Positions 36,944 through 45,707 of a stretch of DNA of 53,882 bases are shown here, piece by piece. The notes under the pieces were generated by a model that saw nothing but the letters and a program-made list of their open reading frames with translations, was not told the DNA's origin and did not search any database. Every line of letters starts with the position of its first letter. Position 1 is the stretch's first letter. The stretch is from Deltaproteobacteria bacterium HGW-Deltaproteobacteria-14 (GTDB lineage: Bacteria > Myxococcota_A > UBA9042 > PHBI01). The DNA is taken from contig PHBI01000113.1 in assembly GCA_002841945.1 (NCBI GenBank), positions 1 to 53,882 on the forward strand, written 5' to 3'. Made by a program: the position numbers and the translations under genes.

Positions 36944-38677
36944 GTGAAGTCCTGCTGGAAATGCGGGAGCTCGGTCCCGGAGACGTATCGCTACTGCCTC
37001 GCCTGCGGGGCCGACGTCGATGCGGGGCCGAAGACCGTCCGAGACCCCTGGATCGGCCGCTCCATCGCCTCGAAGTATCGCCTCGAGGAGGTCATCGGCA
37101 GCGGCGCGATGGGGACGATCTACAAGGCCGAGCAGGTGGCGCTCGGCAAGCAGATCGTCATCAAGCTGCTGCACCGCCACCTCCTCGGAGACCCCGAGCT
37201 GACCCAACGCTTCGAGCGCGAGGCGCGCGCGGCGAGCCGCCTCAACCACCCGAACTGCGTACAGATCATCGACTTTGGCCAGACCGAGGACGGCTCGCTC
37301 TACATCGCCATGGAGTACATCCCGGGTGACGACCTGGCGACCCTCCTCGAGCGGCAGTTCCCCATCGACCTCCGGCGCCTCGTCCACATCTTCAAGCAGG
37401 TGTGCCTCGCCCTCGACGAGGCGCACGCGAACGGCGTCCTGCATCGGGATCTGAAGCCCGAGAACATCATGGTGGCCGACCGCCGCAACGAGCCGGACTT
37501 CGTCAAGGTCGTCGACTTCGGCATCGCCAAGCTCGAGGACAACAACCCGAACTCACGGCGCAGCTTTCAGACGCGGACCGGCATCGTCTGCGGCACGCCG
37601 GAGTACATGAGCCCAGAGCAGGCGCGGGGCAAGGACCTCGACCCGCGCTCCGACATCTACGCGCTCGGCGTGGCGCTCTATCACCTCGTGACCGACCGGC
37701 TGCCCTTCGACGCGCCGTCCCCTATCGAGATCGTCACTAAGCACCTGACCGAGGACCCGATCCCGCCGCGGCAGCTGCAGCCGTATCTGCCGCCGTCCTT
37801 CGAGCGCCTCATCCTCGCGATGATGGACAAGGACAGGGAGAAGCGGCCGTCGAGCGTGATGGACGTCTACGCCGAGCTCGAGCGCATCGATCGCGACCTG
37901 GCGGTGGAGCGGCGCGAACAGGTCGAGCAGAAGACCCACGACGACGCGACCCTCATCGACTACCACCCGAGCGAGCTCATCCGCGCCGCCATCCTCGACG
38001 CGACGGCGAACAGCGCGCGCGAGGACGCCACCCGGGAGACGACCGCGCACCCGGAGCGGCACGATCCGAGACCGAACCAGCAGAGCTCGACGGCGCTGCT
38101 CCCGGCGGAGGGCCTCGACACCATTCAGGAGAGCGGCGGCGTCGCGCTTGACAGTCCGGCGATGCGAGCGGCGGCGGATCGGCAGGACCCCAAGGCGGCG
38201 GGGCGAAAGGCCTCGACCGCGCCCGGGCGGAAGGGCCCGGCGGCGGGGCGAAAGGCCTCGGAGACGGCGGGGCGAAAGGCCTCGGAGACGGCGGGGCGAA
38301 AGGCCTCGGAGACGGCGGGGGAGACGGCGGGGCGAAAGGCCTCGGAGACGGCGGGGCGAAAGGCCTCGGAGACGGCGGGGCGAAGGGCCTCGGCGACGGC
38401 GGGGCGAAGGGCCTCGACCGCGCCCGGGCGAATGGCCTCGACCGCGCCCGGGCGAAAGCCCTCGCGGCGACCGCCCGACGTGGCGCTCGGCGTCGACCCG
38501 CGGGCTCAGATCACCATCAGCACCCCCCCGGCGCCTGGACCGGAGACGGAGGCCGAGGTGCTCGCCGCGGCGCTCCCGCGAAGGCGCACGACCGTCGTGG
38601 TCGCCGTGGGGCTCGGCGTCGCCGCGGTGCTGGGGCTCGCCACGTGGATCGTGGTGACGGTGCTGCAGGCGGGCTGA
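36944..38677 (+). CDS. Tail-anchored Ser/Thr protein kinase with zinc ribbon and phosphosite-like repeats
   Basis: 577 residues from a GTG. Zinc ribbon with Cys4, Cys7, Cys18, Cys21; Hanks kinase domain (about 45-310) with G-loop VIGSGAMGTIYKAE, Lys74, HRDLKPEN (167-174), DFG (191-193) and GTPEYMSPEQ. A linker (about 320-415) leads to a tandem array (about 417-505) of eight-residue AGRKASET units and RRAS variants. A single helix (about 550-574) ends three residues before the C-terminus, so no periplasmic sensor exists. The in-frame sequence upstream of 36944 is the repeat element and is not considered coding. The dual-FHA gene follows at 160 bp. Confidence 0.88.
   Translation: MKSCWKCGSSVPETYRYCLACGADVDAGPKTVRDPWIGRSIASKYRLEEVIGSGAMGTIYKAEQVALGKQIVIKLLHRHLLGDPELTQRFEREARAASRLNHPNCVQIIDFGQTEDGSLYIAMEYIPGDDLATLLERQFPIDLRRLVHIFKQVCLALDEAHANGVLHRDLKPENIMVADRRNEPDFVKVVDFGIAKLEDNNPNSRRSFQTRTGIVCGTPEYMSPEQARGKDLDPRSDIYALGVALYHLVTDRLPFDAPSPIEIVTKHLTEDPIPPRQLQPYLPPSFERLILAMMDKDREKRPSSVMDVYAELERIDRDLAVERREQVEQKTHDDATLIDYHPSELIRAAILDATANSAREDATRETTAHPERHDPRPNQQSSTALLPAEGLDTIQESGGVALDSPAMRAAADRQDPKAAGRKASTAPGRKGPAAGRKASETAGRKASETAGRKASETAGETAGRKASETAGRKASETAGRRASATAGRRASTAPGRMASTAPGRKPSRRPPDVALGVDPRAQITISTPPAPGPETEAEVLAAALPRRRTTVVVAVGLGVAAVLGLATWIVVTVLQAG
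38191..38460 (+). repeat. 24-bp tandem repeat inside the kinase gene
   Basis: Unit GGGGCGAAAGGCCTCGGAGACGGC and close variants, about ten copies, with one partial unit (GGGGAGACGGC) showing slippage in steps that keep the frame. It encodes AGRKASET. The units are nearly identical at DNA level, so expansion was recent. Confidence 0.85.
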
Positions 38678-38800
38678 GCGGCGCCGGCCCGCGACCGCGG
38701 CGGGCGACGGCCCGCCACCGGCGCCGTCACGGCCGACCTCCCGTGGCCCGGACCGCGCGGCGTCACAGCGGTCGGGCTCGCGCCCCCTGGGCGGAGTGAG

Positions 38801-38830
38801 TTGACGGTCGCTCGGCGCGACCTCTATGTT
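38801..38830 (+). promoter_or_regulatory. Promoter of the dual-FHA gene (leaderless)
   Basis: TTGACG (38801-38806), an 18-base spacer and TATGTT (38825-38830). The predicted start site, 6-7 bases after the -10, coincides with the ATG at 38837. No ribosome site is present before that ATG. Confidence 0.55.
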
Positions 38831-38836
38831 GTGCGC

Positions 38837-39487
38837 ATGAGAGCGCCCAAGCTGATCCTCATCCGTGGCGACGGCAACGACGGTACGACCTATCCGCTCG
38901 AGACGCCGGACGTCTCGCTCGGTCGCACCGACGCCGACATCGCCTTCCCGGACGACCCGGCGCTGTCGCCGATGCACTGCACCTTCTCGCTGCTGGGGGA
39001 CACCCTCTACGTGCGCGACGAGGGCAGCACCAACGGGGTCTTCCTCCGGGTCCACGCGCCGAACGCCCTGAGCGACGGGCAGCTCTTCTTGTGCGGGGAG
39101 CAGGTCTTCCGCTTCGAGCGCTACAAGGCGATCCCAGTGACGATCGGCGAGGACGGCGCGGTCTTCGGCGGCACCCCGGTCTCACCGTGGCGCTTCCGGG
39201 TGGTGCAGCTCCTCTCCGGCGGTCACACGGGCCTCGCCTTCTGCGCGCGCAAGCGGTCGATGACGATCGGGCGCGAGGACTGCGACATCAACTTCTATCA
39301 GGATCCGTACATCAGCCACTACCACAGCCGCCTCGAAGAGCGCGGCGGGCAGTTCATCCTGACGGATCTCGACAGCCGCAACGGGACCTTCGTGCGCATC
39401 GCCGAGCAGGTGGCCCTGCAGCCAGGCGACCACCTCTTCATCGGGCGCCAGCTGCTGCGGATCGACGACGGCGACGCCGCCGCCTAG
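38837..39487 (+). CDS. Protein with two FHA domains
   Basis: 216 residues from the ATG at 38837; the in-frame TTG at 38801 is the -35 of the promoter and is rejected as a start. Both FHA domains are good: domain 1 (about 5-95; VSLGRTDADIAFPDDPALSP then MHCTF and DEGSTNGVFL) and domain 2 (about 125-212; MTIGREDCDINFYQDPYISH then YHSRL and DLDSRNGTFV). It would bind phosphothreonine proteins, and the kinase encoded just upstream is an obvious partner (inference). Probably leaderless mRNA. Confidence 0.88.
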   Translation: MRAPKLILIRGDGNDGTTYPLETPDVSLGRTDADIAFPDDPALSPMHCTFSLLGDTLYVRDEGSTNGVFLRVHAPNALSDGQLFLCGEQVFRFERYKAIPVTIGEDGAVFGGTPVSPWRFRVVQLLSGGHTGLAFCARKRSMTIGREDCDINFYQDPYISHYHSRLEERGGQFILTDLDSRNGTFVRIAEQVALQPGDHLFIGRQLLRIDDGDAAA

Positions 39488-39502
39488 CGACCGATACGAC
39501 GC

Positions 39503-39547
39503 GAGGCTTCGTGCCCGTGGTCCGCGCGCAGCGCGACGAAGAGCCTC
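39503..39547. terminator. Imperfect hairpin between convergent genes
   Basis: GAGGCTTCGT (39503-39512) pairs with ACGAAGAGCCTC (39536-39547) with a two-base bulge. It fills the 72-bp gap between the FHA gene and the convergent TPR/HEAT gene. No U tract. Confidence 0.35.
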
Positions 39548-39559
39548 CCCGGCCCCGGG

Positions 39560-42500
39560 TCACTCCGAGAGCGCCGCTGCGGCGGCCGCCGCGACCCTCG
39601 GGTCTCCCCCCCGCGCCGCGGCCTCGAGGGCGAGCCGCGCCTGCGCCGCCGGCTGCACCGCGAGCGCGGCGACGGCCGCCACGGCGACCTCCGGAGCGGG
39701 ATCTCCGAGGAGCTCGACCAGCGTGGCGACGAGCCCGTCGGCGCCCGCCCCGGCCACGGCGACCGCCCGCGCCCCGGCGAGGCGCACCGGCGCGAAGCGG
39801 TCCCGCAGGAACGGGGTGAGGGCCGCGGCCCTCCCCCGTGGCGCGAGCCGGCCCAGGGCGCGGGCCAGGGCCACCCGGTAGGCGACCGTCCCGGGGGCCT
39901 CCCAGCCGTCGGAGGGGTCATCGACGAGCGCGGCGACGCGCTCGAACACACCCGCGCTGCCCGCGCCCCCGAGCCGCCCGAGCACCCTGAGCGCCCCGGC
40001 CCTGGCGTCGATCCCCCGCGCGAGCGAGCGCGTCGCCGCCGCCACCACCCGGTCCACCTCGAGGGCCCCAGGGGCCTCCTCGGCGAGCCGCGCCGCGACC
40101 TCGAGGGCGCGCGCCACGACGCCATCGCCGCGCCCGTCCCCGTCACAGACGGCGATCAGCGCCTCGGCGTGGACCACCAGCGCGGCCCGGGTGGCGCGCG
40201 CGTTGGCCGCCGCGTCGCCCGGGAACCGCCCGGCGGGGACCAGGGAGAGCTCCGGGCCCGCGAGCAGCGCGTCAAGGAGGAGCGCGGTCTGCACCTCGTC
40301 CCCCTGGGTCAGCAGGGCGCCGACCCGCGCGGTGACGAGCCCCGCGAGCCGCTCCACCACGGGCCCTCCGGGGGCACGATCGGGCGCGGGGTAGTCCACC
40401 ACGAAGAGCTCCCGCCGCGGCGGCGTGACGAAGCTCCGATCGCGCACGAGCATTCGCTCGTAGCGGGCCTCGACCGAGGCGGCGTCCGCGTCGTCACGGC
40501 CCGGGAGCGCGAGCGCCGACCAGATCGCGTCCTCGGGCGCCGAGGCGCTGGCGTAGAGCGAGGAGACGAGGGCCTGGTGCGCGGCGGCGTCGTCGATGCG
40601 CCCGAGCCCCCACGCCGCGAGGGCCGCGTCGTCCTGGTCGCCGGCGACCAGGACGCGCCCGAGCTGCGGGGTCACCGCGGGATCGGCGATCCTCCCGAGC
40701 CCCCACAGCGCCGCGCGGCGCGTGTCGGCCAGGCGATCCTGGGCCAACAGCAGCAGCGCCGGCGAGGCGCCCGGGTGCCGACCACGGCCGAGCGCCGCGG
40801 CGATGAGCGGCCGCTCGCGCACCTGTGCCCGCTTCACCCGGTCGACCAGCACGCGCCCGGCCTCCGCGGTCCCGGCCAGGCCGAGGGCCCAGATCGCGAC
40901 CTCACGCTCCTGGTTCTTCGCGCTCCCCGTCATGCGCGCCAGCGACGCGACGGCCGCCTGCGACCCGATCCGCCCGAGCGCGACCGCGGCCTGGACCATC
41001 GCCAGGACGTCGTTGTCCTGGGACAGTCGGGACAGCGCCGGGGCGGCGCCGGCCGGGTGGGTCAGCTCGAGCACGTCGAGGGCGCGGGTGCGGACGGCGA
41101 CGTCGTTGTCGGCCAGCGCGTCGAGGAGGGGGCGCAGCCCGCGCTCGCCGATCGCCGTCAGGGCGGCCTCGCGCGCGGACGGGGTCGTCTCCTGGTAGAT
41201 CGCCTGCCGGCACAGGTTCTCGTAGACGTCGACGAGGAGCTTCAGATAGACGCCGCGCCCGCTGCCCGCGAGGACCAGCGGCTCGAGGATCTCCGACAGG
41301 ACCGCCAGGCGGCCGTTCGCGGCGGCCAGCTGCAGGAGCCGCCGGCCGGCTCGCAGCGCGTCCGAGGGATCGCGCCCGTTGCGCAGGATCTCGACCAGGG
41401 TCTGCTCCTCGCGCAGCGGCTGGCCCATGTCGCGATAGAGCCCAGCGAGCTTGAAGCGGACGGTGTCGTTGCGGGGATCGAGCACCATCGCCTGGCGCCA
41501 CGCCTCGGCCGCCTCTGGCCGATAGCCCATCCGCGCGTAGAGATCGCCGACGCGGATCTGCGCCTCGGGGTCGACGCTGTTGAGCTCGACGACCTGCCGC
41601 GCGTACCGGAGCGCGAGGGGCGCGTCGCCGAGGGTCAGCGCCAGGTCCGCGGCGCGGTGCAGGTAGTCGACCGCGTTGGCGGAGTTGACCCGGGCGAGCT
41701 GATCGAGGACCGCGATCGCCTTGTCGAGGGCGTTCTGCCGCGTGTAGACCGCCTCGAGCCCCACGAGCGCCTCGACGTCGTCTGGCACGAGCTGGTTGAG
41801 CCGCTCGAGCACCCGCTGGGCGTCGTCCACCCGGCGCAGGTACAGGTAGGCCTCGGCGAGGAACGGACCGGCCTCGCGGTCCGGCGGGTCCGACGCGAAG
41901 GCCGCCTCGAGGCGCCCGATCTCGCGCTCGAGGAGCTTGCTCTGCTCCCACAGCGTGATGATGTGCTGGCGCGCGTCTCGGGTCGTCGCGCGGCTCACCC
42001 CGGCCCCGCCGTCGAGGAGCTCGCCCCACACCGTCAGCGCCTCGGCGCGCCGGCCCTGGCGCTCGAGCAGCAGCGCGTAGGAGCGCGCGTAGCGCTGCTC
42101 ACCCGGCGCGGCCGCGATGGCCTGCTCGTACTCGCCGCGGGCCTCGTCGAAGAGCCCGTGATCGGCGTAGACCTCGGCGAGCAGGAAGTGCCCCTCGGCG
42201 CGGTCCGTGCCCATCGTGAGGAGGCTCTTCCAGGTCGCCCGCGCCCGCGCCCGATCGTCCACCGTCCAGTAGTACTCGCCGAGGCTGACGACGTGACCCG
42301 ACTCGCGCGGCTCGAGCCGCATCAGGATCTTGTACTCGCCCTCGATCTTCTTGCGCATCGCCGCGTCCCCGTAGCGCATCCACAGGTCGATCACGTGCTG
42401 ATGGACTCCGGGGTCGCTCGGATAGCGGGCCGAGATCTGCTGCACCAGCGCGTACGCCTCGGGCTTCTTGCCGTGCTGGAAGTAGAGGCCCGCGAGGTGC

Positions 42501-43600
42501 AGCTCGTTGCGCGCGTCCCCCGGGGTCACGCGCACGAGCTCGCGCCAGGCGGCGATAATCTCCTCGGGGGTGCCGACGCGCTCGAGGATCTGGAGCGCCG
42601 CCTGGCGCGTCTGCACGTCCTGCGGACGCTTCGCGAGCGCGGCGCGATAGAGCTCGAGGGCCTTGGCGTCGTTGGCCAGCTCCTCGTAGAGGCGCGCGAC
42701 GGTCACGAGGGTCTCGTAGTTGCTCGCGGCCTCGGGCTCGAGCTCGGCGATGAGCTCGCCGAGCCGGTCCTGACGGCGGTGCACCGCGATCAACCCGTCG
42801 ATGAACGTCCGGCGCTCCCAGTGGCCCGTCGAGGTCTTGGCGAGCGCGCGCCGCCAGGTCTTCTCCGCGTCATCGAGCCGCCCGAGGGCCACCTGCAGCT
42901 CCGCGATCTCCTTCCACGCGATCACGAGGTGCTTGAGCTGCCCCCGCGCCCGCTCCTCGACCTCTTGCCACATGGCCAGCGCGCGCTCCTGCTGTCCGAG
43001 CCGCGCGAGGGTCGCCGCGAACTGCATCCGCAGGAACAGGTTCTGCGGCTCGGTCTTCACGAGCTGCTCGAAGTAGGCGTCCGCCCGATCGGCGCGTCCC
43101 CCCTCGATAGCCGCCTCAGCGGCCGCCTTCAGCGCCTCCTGCCGCGCGGCGAGGTCGCGGATCAGCGGCACCGCCTGGTCATAGGCGCCGAGCGCCTCCT
43201 CCCACTTCCGCAGCCGCCTGAACAGGGCCGCCCGCCCCAGCAGGGGAGAGGCCGAGCGCGACCGCAGCGCGGCGGCCCGATCGAAGGCCATGAGCGCCCG
43301 CTCCTCGTTCTCCGCCACCCCCTGCAGGCGCCCGAGCAGCATCCAGGCGGACCAGCGCCCAGCGTCGGCGGCGACCTCGTCCTCGTAGAGCCGGATGAGC
43401 CCGGTGAGCCCGCCGACCGCGTGGGACACCTCGAGGAGCCGCCGGAAGGCGTAGTCCTGGTCGGGGTCGTCGGCCAGCATCCCGCGGTAGGTGTCCACCA
43501 TGCGGCGGTCGCGCGAGTCCGGCTCGGCGGCGCCCACGACCGCCGGGAGGGCGACCACGAGGGCGAGCGACAGGAGCGGTAGAGAGCGGAGCGGCGTCAT
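39560..43600 (-). CDS. Giant secreted TPR/HEAT-repeat protein
   Basis: 1346 residues from the ATG at 43600. Signal peptide (LRSLPLLSLALVVALPAVVGA), then TPR repeats over about residues 40-800 (for example FLLAEVYADHGLFDEARGEY, AEAWRQAMVLDPRND), then HEAT-like repeats to the end (for example AVRTRALDVLELTHPAGAAP, DTRRAALWGLGRIADP). It is a large periplasmic or surface scaffold; partners unknown. The ATG overlaps the gshB stop by 4 bp, so the genes are translationally coupled. The in-frame run upstream to 44683 is antisense-like sequence over gshB and is excluded. Confidence 0.85.
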   Translation of the reverse strand: MTPLRSLPLLSLALVVALPAVVGAAEPDSRDRRMVDTYRGMLADDPDQDYAFRRLLEVSHAVGGLTGLIRLYEDEVAADAGRWSAWMLLGRLQGVAENEERALMAFDRAAALRSRSASPLLGRAALFRRLRKWEEALGAYDQAVPLIRDLAARQEALKAAAEAAIEGGRADRADAYFEQLVKTEPQNLFLRMQFAATLARLGQQERALAMWQEVEERARGQLKHLVIAWKEIAELQVALGRLDDAEKTWRRALAKTSTGHWERRTFIDGLIAVHRRQDRLGELIAELEPEAASNYETLVTVARLYEELANDAKALELYRAALAKRPQDVQTRQAALQILERVGTPEEIIAAWRELVRVTPGDARNELHLAGLYFQHGKKPEAYALVQQISARYPSDPGVHQHVIDLWMRYGDAAMRKKIEGEYKILMRLEPRESGHVVSLGEYYWTVDDRARARATWKSLLTMGTDRAEGHFLLAEVYADHGLFDEARGEYEQAIAAAPGEQRYARSYALLLERQGRRAEALTVWGELLDGGAGVSRATTRDARQHIITLWEQSKLLEREIGRLEAAFASDPPDREAGPFLAEAYLYLRRVDDAQRVLERLNQLVPDDVEALVGLEAVYTRQNALDKAIAVLDQLARVNSANAVDYLHRAADLALTLGDAPLALRYARQVVELNSVDPEAQIRVGDLYARMGYRPEAAEAWRQAMVLDPRNDTVRFKLAGLYRDMGQPLREEQTLVEILRNGRDPSDALRAGRRLLQLAAANGRLAVLSEILEPLVLAGSGRGVYLKLLVDVYENLCRQAIYQETTPSAREAALTAIGERGLRPLLDALADNDVAVRTRALDVLELTHPAGAAPALSRLSQDNDVLAMVQAAVALGRIGSQAAVASLARMTGSAKNQEREVAIWALGLAGTAEAGRVLVDRVKRAQVRERPLIAAALGRGRHPGASPALLLLAQDRLADTRRAALWGLGRIADPAVTPQLGRVLVAGDQDDAALAAWGLGRIDDAAAHQALVSSLYASASAPEDAIWSALALPGRDDADAASVEARYERMLVRDRSFVTPPRRELFVVDYPAPDRAPGGPVVERLAGLVTARVGALLTQGDEVQTALLLDALLAGPELSLVPAGRFPGDAAANARATRAALVVHAEALIAVCDGDGRGDGVVARALEVAARLAEEAPGALEVDRVVAAATRSLARGIDARAGALRVLGRLGGAGSAGVFERVAALVDDPSDGWEAPGTVAYRVALARALGRLAPRGRAAALTPFLRDRFAPVRLAGARAVAVAGAGADGLVATLVELLGDPAPEVAVAAVAALAVQPAAQARLALEAAARGGDPRVAAAAAAALSE

Positions 43601-44544
43601 CCCTCCGATTGTCGCCAGCGCCGTATCGCCGCGTCCAGCACCAGGGCTTCCAACTTCACGCCGTCGAAGGCGTTGATCTCGTGGATGCCCGTCGGGCTCG
43701 TGACGTTCACCTCGGTGAGCCAGTCGCCGATCACGTCGATCCCCACGAACACCTGACCGGCCTCGCGCAGCGGCGGCCCGATCCGGGCGCAGATCTCGCG
43801 CTCGCGCTCGGTCAGCGTGGTCTTGCGCACGGCGGCGCCCGCATGCATGTTGCCGCGGTGGTCGACCCCCTGGGGCACCCGCATGATGGCGCCGACCGGC
43901 TCGCCGTCGATGAGGATGATGCGCTTGTCGCCCTGCTTGATCTCGGGGATGTAGCGCTGGGCGAGGACCTTGCGCGCCCCGTGCTGGGTCGACAGCTCCA
44001 CGATCACGCCGATGTTGGGGTCGTCGGCGCGGACCACGAAGACCCCCTCGCCCCCGTTGCCGTCGAGGGGCTTGACGACGATGTGTCCGAGCTCCTCGGC
44101 GAGGGCGCGGATGCGCGCCATCGACTGGGTGACGAGCGAGGGGGGCACGAGGTCGGCGAACTGCAGCGCCCACGCCTTCTCGTTCATCGCCCGCAGCCCG
44201 GCCGGCGCGTTGACGACGACGGTCGGTGCCGGCACCGCGTCGAGCAGGTAGGTGTTGAAGATGTAGCCCATGTGGAAGGGCGGGTCCTTGCGCATCCACA
44301 CCAGGTCTGCCTCGCCGAGGGCCATCTCCCGCGGCTCGCCGAGGCTGGCGTGGCTCCCCTGGACCTTCGCCAGGGTCGCGCGGCGCGCGCTGACCCACGC
44401 CAGGCCATCCCGGGCCCAGAGGTCGTCCACGAGGGCGTACCAGACCTCGTGGCCGCGGTCCTGGGCCTCGTACATGAGCGCGAAGGTCGAGTCCTTGTCG
44501 ATGCGGACCGACTCGATCGGATCCATCAGGAAGAGGTGTTTCAC
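43597..44544 (-). CDS. gshB: Glutathione synthetase
   Basis: 315 residues, the usual GshB length. N-terminal domain MKHLFLMDPIESVRIDKDST and WMRKDPPFHMGYIFNTYLLD; ATP-grasp domain with HIVVKPLDGNGGEGVF, IILIDGEPVGAI and the C-terminal GIDVIGDWLTEVNVTSPTGI. It joins glycine to gamma-glutamylcysteine. No gshA is nearby. The upstream gap carries an inverted repeat of CACGGAG type. Confidence 0.95.
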   Translation of the reverse strand: MKHLFLMDPIESVRIDKDSTFALMYEAQDRGHEVWYALVDDLWARDGLAWVSARRATLAKVQGSHASLGEPREMALGEADLVWMRKDPPFHMGYIFNTYLLDAVPAPTVVVNAPAGLRAMNEKAWALQFADLVPPSLVTQSMARIRALAEELGHIVVKPLDGNGGEGVFVVRADDPNIGVIVELSTQHGARKVLAQRYIPEIKQGDKRIILIDGEPVGAIMRVPQGVDHRGNMHAGAAVRKTTLTEREREICARIGPPLREAGQVFVGIDVIGDWLTEVNVTSPTGIHEINAFDGVKLEALVLDAAIRRWRQSEG

Positions 44545-44661
44545 GATGCTCCTCAGTCTCCCGGACCGCCCGCCCGCTTCGCCCTAGGGCCGGAGCTGAT
44601 CGCATTGACGCAGCGCGACGCGCACTCAGGGTCCGGTACGTTTCTTGGCGCCCCGTTTTCA

Positions 44662-44759
44662 CCATGGAGGTCACGGAGGTCACGGAGGAGCGCCTGCGTG
44701 GCCCGCCACATAATTGGGTCAGGCCGGTCCGCTCTCCGTGTTCTCCGCGCCCTCCGTGG
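44662..44759. repeat. Inverted repeat of the CACGGAG family
   Basis: Left arm CCATGGAGGTCACGGAGG plus a further TCACGGAGGAG (44662-44690) faces right arm GCTCTCCGTGTTCTCCGCGC plus CCTCCGTGG (44731-44759), around a 40-base loop. The arms pair imperfectly over about 29 bp. Each arm is internally repetitive (GG-CACGGAG). Similar dispersed repeats are known to me from several other phyla. It fills the gap between gshB and the upstream secreted-protein gene. Confidence 0.65.
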
Positions 44760-44812
44760 CAGACATTCGTTGTCGAAACCGCTGGTTATCCCTATCTGAT
44801 CGGCACTGACGC

Positions 44813-45619
44813 TCAGGGCCCGACCTCGGGCTCGCCGCCCTCGTCGTCGTCGTCGCCGCCGCCGGCCGGCTTGGCCTCGTCGTCGTCGCCGCCGGACGCC
44901 TTGGTCCCGTCCTCCCAGGTCCAGTCCTTGAGCAGCATCGCGCGGTCCTGGCCGCGCACGCCGACCAGCCGGCGCTTGCCGTCGACGTACAGCGCGCGGG
45001 CCGTCCCCGGCGCGCCGCTGATGTCCCACACGGTGACGGTCACGAGCCCGCCCTTGGCGTCGGTCACCTGGGTCGTCGCGCCGCGGGTGAAGGTCGCGGT
45101 GCCCGACGTGCGCGCCTCGACGTCGAAGTACTTGAGCGTGACCGGGCTGTCCGCGCCGAGCCGAGCCGGGACGAGCGCGAGATCGTGCCACAGCGCCGGA
45201 TCCCAGATGTGCTGGCTGAGGATCCCGGGCAGATCCGCCTGCTTGGCGTCGGAGTTGACGCCGACGATGCGGGCGCCCCCCTCGCGCAGGAAGACGAAGA
45301 GCCCTTTGCCCTTGCGCTTCGCCTCGACCCGCCGGTACTTCATGAGCGTGCCATCGGCCGCACGCTGGACGTGGCTCTGCAGCTCGGTCTTTGCCTTGCC
45401 GGCCTTGAGCTTCTGCGTCCCCGACGCGAAGAACGCCCCGCTGTCCGAGTGGACGACGCGCAGCGACTCGGTGCCGATGGCCTTGCCCTCGGCGGTCACG
45501 GTCCACACCGTGAGGGTCCCGCTCTTGTCGTCGTCACCGGCGCGCGCGAGCGACGGCGCGCCCACCAGTAGCAGGAGCGCGGCGGCCATGGCGGCCTTTC
45601 CAATCTGTCGTGGCGTCAT
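44813..45619 (-). CDS. Secreted protein with acidic tail, function unknown
   Basis: 268 residues. Signal peptide (AAMAAALLLLVGAPSLARA), then a domain of about 210 residues rich in beta-type segments (GTLTVWTVTAEGKAIGTESL; VTLKYFDVEARTSGTATF). The last 30 residues are Gly/Asp/Glu-rich (GGDDDDEGGEPEVGP). No family is recognised with confidence. It is divergent from dapF (88-bp gap) and its start has a GAGAAGG site. Confidence 0.7.
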   Translation of the reverse strand: MTPRQIGKAAMAAALLLLVGAPSLARAGDDDKSGTLTVWTVTAEGKAIGTESLRVVHSDSGAFFASGTQKLKAGKAKTELQSHVQRAADGTLMKYRRVEAKRKGKGLFVFLREGGARIVGVNSDAKQADLPGILSQHIWDPALWHDLALVPARLGADSPVTLKYFDVEARTSGTATFTRGATTQVTDAKGGLVTVTVWDISGAPGTARALYVDGKRRLVGVRGQDRAMLLKDWTWEDGTKASGGDDDEAKPAGGGDDDDEGGEPEVGP

Positions 45620-45707
45620 CGTCTACATCCTTCTCTTCACAGTTCGTGGCCGCCAGCGTTAACGTGCCACGCGGCCGCGCCATTTCGCCAGGGGACACGG
45701 AGCGCCG

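Noticed and set aside
38191..38460. CRISPR-like regular repeat
   Set aside because: The 24-bp units are head-to-tail with no spacers and are in frame with the kinase; it is a coding tandem repeat.
40169..43582. 1137-codon plus-strand frame opposite the TPR/HEAT gene
   Set aside because: Arg/Gln/Glu/Leu-rich antisense shadow without domains; the minus-strand frame has clear TPR and HEAT repeats.
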